NCBI GenBank assembly: GCA_964470785.1
Contig: CAYYED010000024.1
Coordinates: 1-54,889 of the forward strand
Source of the DNA: CAYYED01 sp964470785
GTDB lineage: Bacteria > Patescibacteriota > Minisyncoccia > Minisyncoccales > PEYH01
DNA: 54,889 bases
Direction of reading: 5' to 3'
The position numbers and the translations under genes were made by a program. The notes below the pieces were generated by a model that ran no database searches, was not told where the DNA came from, and saw only the letters and a list, made by a program, of their open reading frames with translations. The first letter of the stretch is position 1, and the number at the start of each line of letters is the position of its first letter. Shown in pieces: positions 51,510 to 54,889 of the stretch.

Positions 51510-51600
51510 TGAGTATATTTACAACCACGCTCGATAAAAATTCTTGATAAAAGCCAGTGCCCGCCGTCCTCTGGGCGGCGGGCAGGAAAACCCGACGATT
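51484..51600. repeat. Left inverted repeat flanking the NagZ-like gene pair
   Basis: The hairpin, 'gagtatatttacaacca', 'cgctcgataaaaattcttga', 'aaaagccagtgcccgcc' and 'ggcggcgggcag' occur in this order here and in reverse orientation at 53885-54000. Confidence 0.65.
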
Positions 51601-51658
51601 CGCGGGCAAAAATTTCCTCCCCTTAAACCCCTCCATTTTTTACCCGCTCGTTGATGGA

Positions 51659-52786
51659 TTATTGAGTTAAAAATAAGTTTTTATTTTTAAAAAACACTAC
51701 CTTGCGATAATTCTGTTCGACAACCGATTTTAATTCTTGGTCATTTTGTAAACGCTGGACTAATTTTTCAAACACACTCAATGTTTTATTCGGATTGTGA
51801 GAAAAAATAACAAGATTATGTCCTGCTTTCAACGATTCTGCTGTTGCTTCTACTAAATTTATTTCTCTACCAATAATAAACGGCATATCAGAAAGGTCAT
51901 CTGTAATAGCTAATCCTTCAAAACCAAGATCGCCTCGTAATATATCTGTCGTAATTTTCTTAGAAAGGGTTGCCGGAATATTTGGGTCGATATCATCGTA
52001 AACTGCGTGACCGGTCATCACAAAATTAGCATCGGCATCAATACCTTCTTCAAAAAGCTCTATTGATTCGTCAATAATTCTTTGATTGGTACTAATATGT
52101 GGAAGTTTTTTGTGGGGGTCGTCAACAAAAACACCCATTCCGGGAAAATGCTTTAAGGTGGCAGAAATATGATTTTCCTGCAGTAAGGCAATAAATTTTC
52201 TATTAAAATCCACTAATGCTTCAGGAGTATGCGCCTGAATACGCCTTTTAATAAAAGTATCTTCATTAAAAGGGAAATCTGCAAGGGGCGCTAAATTTAC
52301 ATTAATTCCTACCGAAGCCATTTCTTTTATATCTTTTTCTATTCGGTCCCATTCTGGAACACCAAAGGCAAAAACATTTTTAAACAAATTAAGGCGTGTT
52401 GCTCCTCCTGGCTCTTCATCAATCATAATAAAGTAATGATGATTTGTTGTGGTTTCAGCAAATTCTTGTAATTCGGTAATAAGATTTTTAAATTGCTCGC
52501 GTGTTTGATAATTTCTAGAGTATAAAATGACGCCCACAGGTTTAATCTGTTGAAGGAATTTTTTGGTTTCCTTGTCTAATGTTTTGTCGGGAATACCTAC
52601 AACAAAATTTTGACCAAGTACAAACTCGGCAGAAGGTAAAACAATGTCATCGTTCTGTATAGATATTTGGACGACAGATTGACTATTTTCTTCTTCTGAT
52701 AAGATATTCGTTTTGTCCGCCAGTATTAAAATCAATAAGACGACAAACAAAAAAACAGCAATTAACAAGATAGATTTTTTATTCAT
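51659..52786 (-). CDS. Membrane-anchored glycoside hydrolase family 3 (NagZ-like)
   Basis: The 375-aa protein has an N-terminal signal/anchor (ILLIAVFLFVVLLILILAD), then a GH3 N-terminal TIM barrel: 'VGVILYSRN', 'MIDEEPGGATRL', 'TLKHFPGMGVFVDDPHKKLP' (split; the K-H and D-x-H residues are typical of NagZ) and nucleophile region 'AITDDLSDM'. NagZ removes GlcNAc from muropeptides; with an N-terminal anchor it would act outside the cell, on its own or foreign peptidoglycan. It follows the hypothetical gene by three bases. Confidence 0.88.
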   Translation of the reverse strand: MNKKSILLIAVFLFVVLLILILADKTNILSEEENSQSVVQISIQNDDIVLPSAEFVLGQNFVVGIPDKTLDKETKKFLQQIKPVGVILYSRNYQTREQFKNLITELQEFAETTTNHHYFIMIDEEPGGATRLNLFKNVFAFGVPEWDRIEKDIKEMASVGINVNLAPLADFPFNEDTFIKRRIQAHTPEALVDFNRKFIALLQENHISATLKHFPGMGVFVDDPHKKLPHISTNQRIIDESIELFEEGIDADANFVMTGHAVYDDIDPNIPATLSKKITTDILRGDLGFEGLAITDDLSDMPFIIGREINLVEATAESLKAGHNLVIFSHNPNKTLSVFEKLVQRLQNDQELKSVVEQNYRKVVFFKNKNLFLTQ

Positions 52787-52789
52787 TGA

Positions 52790-53812
52790 TTAGTGAAGAT
52801 AAGCGCGATAATAATGGTCGAAATCTTCTCCCATTATTGGCTGGTAGTACGTTCCTGCCTGATCCTCTAATATTAGATTTACCATTTGAAGTTTTAGAAA
52901 ACCTTCTTTATCGTTTGGTTTGTAAAGAATGTGCATTCTTAAGTTTCCGTTTTCTAAGTTTGAAATTGAGATATTATACCAACAACACCAATAATCCCAG
53001 CATTCCTCAGGATCATCGGCTAAATCGTTACAATAGCCAGGCATAGAAGAACAATCTTGGTCGCAGTAGCTAAGGCTAAGATTATAAAGAGCGATAGGGC
53101 TTTCAAGACGATACCATGTGATACCATTTGATTCTTCTATAAAAGTTAAATTGGAATCACCAACAAGACGTAAATATAAGCCGGGGCCACAAGCATAAGC
53201 TGATTCAATTCCCAAAATTGAACCAATAATGGAGGATTTGGACTTACCAATCGGAAGCCCACTATAACGATAATCAATTCCAAATTCTATTTTTAGTTCA
53301 CTGATAAGGTCGCGATTTTCAATTTTAAAACCGATATAAGAAACTGAGTATTTTTGTTCCGGGTTTAATAAATAAACCGACGATCCCCCATACCAATGGC
53401 TACCTTCAGGGCTAAATATTGAATGATAATCTGGCCCATATGCGTATTTATCTTTTCGTTCTTTAAGTTTGGATATAGATAGAAATTTTTCATCGCTACC
53501 TTCAAGGGTATAAAATTCTGGTTCGGACAGACCAAGACCGGGATAATCTCCTTCGTAACTAAAATCTATTTTTACATCCTTCGCGTCATTTAAAGATTCA
53601 AGGAATGATGCTGATGGCGGCGATTTGAGAGGAACAAATTCTATAATTTTTCCCTCTTCGGGTTTCTGAACCTCTTTAGGTTCTTGAGTTGTAGTGCCTT
53701 CCTGTTGTGGGGGTTGTGGTTGAATCTCTTTTTGGTAAGAAAGATAAAACCAAACACCAATTCCAGAAGCAATAATGAGTAACGCAACGAGTAATAGAAT
53801 TTTTTTGTTCAT
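52790..53812 (-). CDS. Membrane-anchored extracytoplasmic protein, unknown function
   Basis: The 340-aa protein has a signal/anchor helix (ILLLVALLIIASGIGVWFYL), a Pro/Gln/Glu-rich linker (IQPQPPQQEGTTTQEP) and a soluble domain with a Cys-rich segment (YCDQDCSSMPGYCND ... ECWDYWCCW) likely held by disulfides. No family is recognised. It is co-transcribed with the NagZ-like gene, so a joint role in wall binding or turnover is possible. Confidence 0.75.
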   Translation of the reverse strand: MNKKILLLVALLIIASGIGVWFYLSYQKEIQPQPPQQEGTTTQEPKEVQKPEEGKIIEFVPLKSPPSASFLESLNDAKDVKIDFSYEGDYPGLGLSEPEFYTLEGSDEKFLSISKLKERKDKYAYGPDYHSIFSPEGSHWYGGSSVYLLNPEQKYSVSYIGFKIENRDLISELKIEFGIDYRYSGLPIGKSKSSIIGSILGIESAYACGPGLYLRLVGDSNLTFIEESNGITWYRLESPIALYNLSLSYCDQDCSSMPGYCNDLADDPEECWDYWCCWYNISISNLENGNLRMHILYKPNDKEGFLKLQMVNLILEDQAGTYYQPIMGEDFDHYYRAYLH

Positions 53813-53844
53813 ATTTAAAATTTTATGTTCGTTTTCCTACTTTT

Positions 53845-53853
53845 ATTATACCA
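53845..53853 (-). promoter_or_regulatory. Extended -10 promoter for the 53812 gene
   Basis: TGGTATAAT on the minus strand, with the start codon 32 bases downstream of the -10 and AGGA between them. No good -35 is seen. Confidence 0.6.
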
Positions 53854-53884
53854 AATTTTTTCTTTCAAACCAACCGGGTTTTTC

Positions 53885-54000
53885 TGCCCGCCGCCTGCGG
53901 CGGCGGCAGTGGCTTTTTTCAAGAATTCTTAATAAAATAGGTTTGAGCGGAGTTATAAATATACTCCACGATAAAAATGCCCCTTTTGGGGCATTTTTAT
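53885..54000. repeat. Right inverted repeat flanking the NagZ-like gene pair
   Basis: Reverse-orientation counterpart of 51484-51600: 'gcccgccgcctgcgg', 'ggcttttttcaagaattctt', 'gttataaatatactc' and the 'tgccccttttggggca' hairpin, with a few indels. Confidence 0.65.
53971..54000. terminator. Terminator of the tRNA-Val/Phe/Gly operon
   Basis: ATAAAAATGCCCC-TTTT-GGGGCATTTTTAT, two bases beyond the tRNA-Gly CCA end. Confidence 0.8.
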
Positions 54001-54002
54001 CA

Positions 54003-54077
54003 TGGAGCGGGTGAGCGGAATCGAACCGCCTTCTCGATCTTGGCAAGATCGCATAATAACCGTTATACTACACCCGC
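54003..54077 (-). tRNA. tRNA-Gly(GCC)
   Basis: GCGGGTG/CACCCGC acceptor, CGATC/GATCG anticodon stem, loop TTGCCAA (GCC), T-loop TTCGATT. TCCA is encoded at the 3' end (54003-54006), unlike the other tRNAs here. Confidence 0.94.
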
Positions 54078-54167
54078 ATAATTTCTTAACTAACAACCAA
54101 CAATTTGCAACCCAGAACTTATAACTTAGTTATTAATCATGAGTCGTTAGTCGTTAAGTCAAGTTTG

Positions 54168-54239
54168 TGCCGCGGGTCAGAATCGAACTGACGACTTCTT
54201 CTTTTTCAGAGAAGCGCTCTACCCCTGAGCTACCGCGGC
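54168..54239 (-). tRNA. tRNA-Phe(GAA)
   Basis: GCCGCGG/CCGCGGC acceptor, CTTCT/AGAAG anticodon stem, loop CTGAAAA (GAA), T-loop TTCGATT. Confidence 0.93.
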
Positions 54240-54268
54240 TTGCCTCGCCTTTTAGGCGAGAATGTAGG

Positions 54269-54398
54269 CCCAGTTAGAAGTCTGCTCATGAAATACCATT
54301 GCCAGAGAGTGTTTCAGACACTCTCTGGCCGGCCTAATCATTGTTTATGCTGAAACAGCAATAAAGAATTGTTAATCTTGAGCAGAATTCTAACCGGG
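54269..54398 (-). repeat. 130-bp tRNA-3'-abutting element, copy 3
   Basis: On the minus strand it begins CCCGGTTAGAA directly after the tRNA-Val(GAC) discriminator and ends TTCTAACTGGG. The end helix is the best of the three copies (about 18 of 19 pairs). A perfect CCAGAGAGTGT/ACACTCTCTGG hairpin is inside. The right flank is CCTA. Confidence 0.85.
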
Positions 54399-54472
54399 TG
54401 GGCGGTGCAGGACTCGAACCTGCGACCTCCTGCGTGTCGAGCAGACGCTCTAACCAACTGAGCTAACCGCCC
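54399..54472 (-). tRNA. tRNA-Val(GAC) with C33
   Basis: GGGCGGT/ACCGCCC acceptor, TCTGC/GCAGG anticodon stem, loop TCGACAC giving anticodon GAC, T-loop TTCGAGT. Position 33 is C instead of the near-universal U. The body otherwise matches tRNA-Val(TAC) at 49082. Confidence 0.88.
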
Positions 54473-54479
54473 TTGGGTG

Positions 54480-54640
54480 ACCTTTGACTATTGACTATCC
54501 CATCCCCCTCCTTCCTCCCCCTTCCCCATGGGAAGGGGGAGGATAAAGGTGGGGGAAGGGGAACCATTGACTTTTGGTTGTTAATATTGATCCTGCCCTG
54601 TCAAAAGTCAAAAGTTAATAGTTAATAGTTGAAAGTATAC
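54480..54640. repeat. Composite repeat upstream of tRNA-Val(GAC), inverted copy of 49310-49440
   Basis: The order 'gactatcccatccccctcc', 'cttccccatgggaaggggga', 'ccattgacttttggttgtta' and 'gtcaaaagtcaaaagttaa' mirrors the block after element copy 2. Confidence 0.75.
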
Positions 54641-54661
54641 ATTATATTAAAGATGGTTCAA
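54634..54661 (-). promoter_or_regulatory. Candidate promoter of the tRNA-Val/Phe/Gly operon
   Basis: TTGAAC (54656-54661), a 16-base spacer and TATACT (54634-54639) on the minus strand. The composite repeat would form a leader of about 150 bases before tRNA-Val. Confidence 0.45.
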
Positions 54662-54664
54662 ACA

Positions 54665-54774
54665 TTTTTCGCCGCCGAAGGCGGCGAGGAAAAGTCCCCG
54701 TAATTTTGCGGCTCGCCCGCAAGCGGGCTCGCCGCGTTCTTTGACAATTTCAAGTTTTTCTTTGGTGGCAAAAA
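54665..54774. other. Intergenic GC-rich hairpins near the window end
   Basis: The palindromes gccgccgaaggcggc and gctcgcccgcaagcgggc lie close together. No T-run follows on either strand except a weak one after 54755. No gene is seen. Confidence 0.5.
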
Positions 54775-54889
54775 TTATTTAAATTGGTAAAAAACTAAAC
54801 CTAAATCAGTGCTTGATGTCATTTTTCTGCTCGGCAAATGTTTGCTTAAAAATTTCGATACCGCTTTTGAGTTATCAGGTTCCGAATAG
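54775..54889 (-). CDS. Possible C-terminal end of a gene running off the window
   Basis: On the minus strand an open frame enters from the window edge and ends at TAA (54775-54777). It encodes about 37 residues including SKAVSKFLSKHLPSRKMTSS. It is too short to assign a family and may be chance. Confidence 0.3.
   Translation of the reverse strand, partial: YSEPDNSKAVSKFLSKHLPSRKMTSSTDLGLVFYQFK

Overview
This window looks like a chromosomal segment of a Candidate Phyla Radiation (Patescibacteria, Parcubacteria-like) bacterium. The signs are an AT-rich sequence, a complete but compact type IV pilus locus with several FimT/PilV/PilW/PilX-like minor prepilins, a TsaD with an insertion typical of that group, T4SS-pilin (TrbC/VirB2-like) membrane proteins, two inteins in housekeeping genes, and intergenic gaps packed with short palindromic repeats. 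TGA and TAG both act as ordinary stops. Taxonomy is inferred from gene content only.

Layout. 1-614: degenerate repeats. 615-4515 (minus): rodA, a REP-type (RAYT) transposase and ligA, all touched by repeat insertions. 4570-18001 (minus): a frameshifted four-helix-bundle gene and the type IV pilus locus: PilX/PilW/PilV/FimT-like minor pilins, pilD, two major-pilin-like genes, pilC, pilT, a CheY-like receiver, pilB, a PilP-position protein, pilO, pilN and pilM. 18317-18979: comF, matching pilus-driven DNA uptake. 18987-21756: a truncated pilin relic, a MvaI/BcnI-type restriction-modification pair, a GIY-YIG protein and tRNA-Ser. 21818-24059: tRNA-Arg abutting recG. 24657-26290 (minus): a membrane glycosyltransferase behind tRNA-Glu. 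26571-32746 (plus): tsaD, a PrsW-like protease, a small heat-shock protein, a PMT-type mannosyltransferase and an LTA-synthase-like enzyme. 32843-39178 (minus): tRNA-Leu, then a five-gene operon of a methyltransferase and four proteins carrying T4SS-pilin-like transmembrane modules, one fused to a papain-like protease and adhesion-type domains. 39216-39430: IS30 relic. 39751-43837 (minus): gyrA with a mini-intein, a small membrane protein and a metallo-beta-lactamase-fold pseudoenzyme. 44478-48786 (plus): rpsA-like S1 protein and ftsH with an endonuclease-containing intein. 48851-50808: tRNA-Ile(TAT), tRNA-Val(TAC), an RluA-type pseudouridine synthase, rplS and tRNA-Leu(GAG). 50905-53812 (minus): a 3D-domain protein and a NagZ-like hydrolase plus an anchored hypothetical protein between inverted repeats. 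54003-54472 (minus): tRNA-Val(GAC), tRNA-Phe, tRNA-Gly.

The main themes are (i) surface and envelope functions: pili, DNA uptake, a predicted new surface protease cluster and wall synthesis/turnover; (ii) short repeats of several families, some inserted in frame into ligA, the RAYT gene, pilD and tsaD; (iii) a 130-bp structured element found three times, always starting at the base after a tRNA discriminator nucleotide and always in the tRNA's orientation. This element and the pilin-module/papain protease operon are the strongest candidates for something undescribed.
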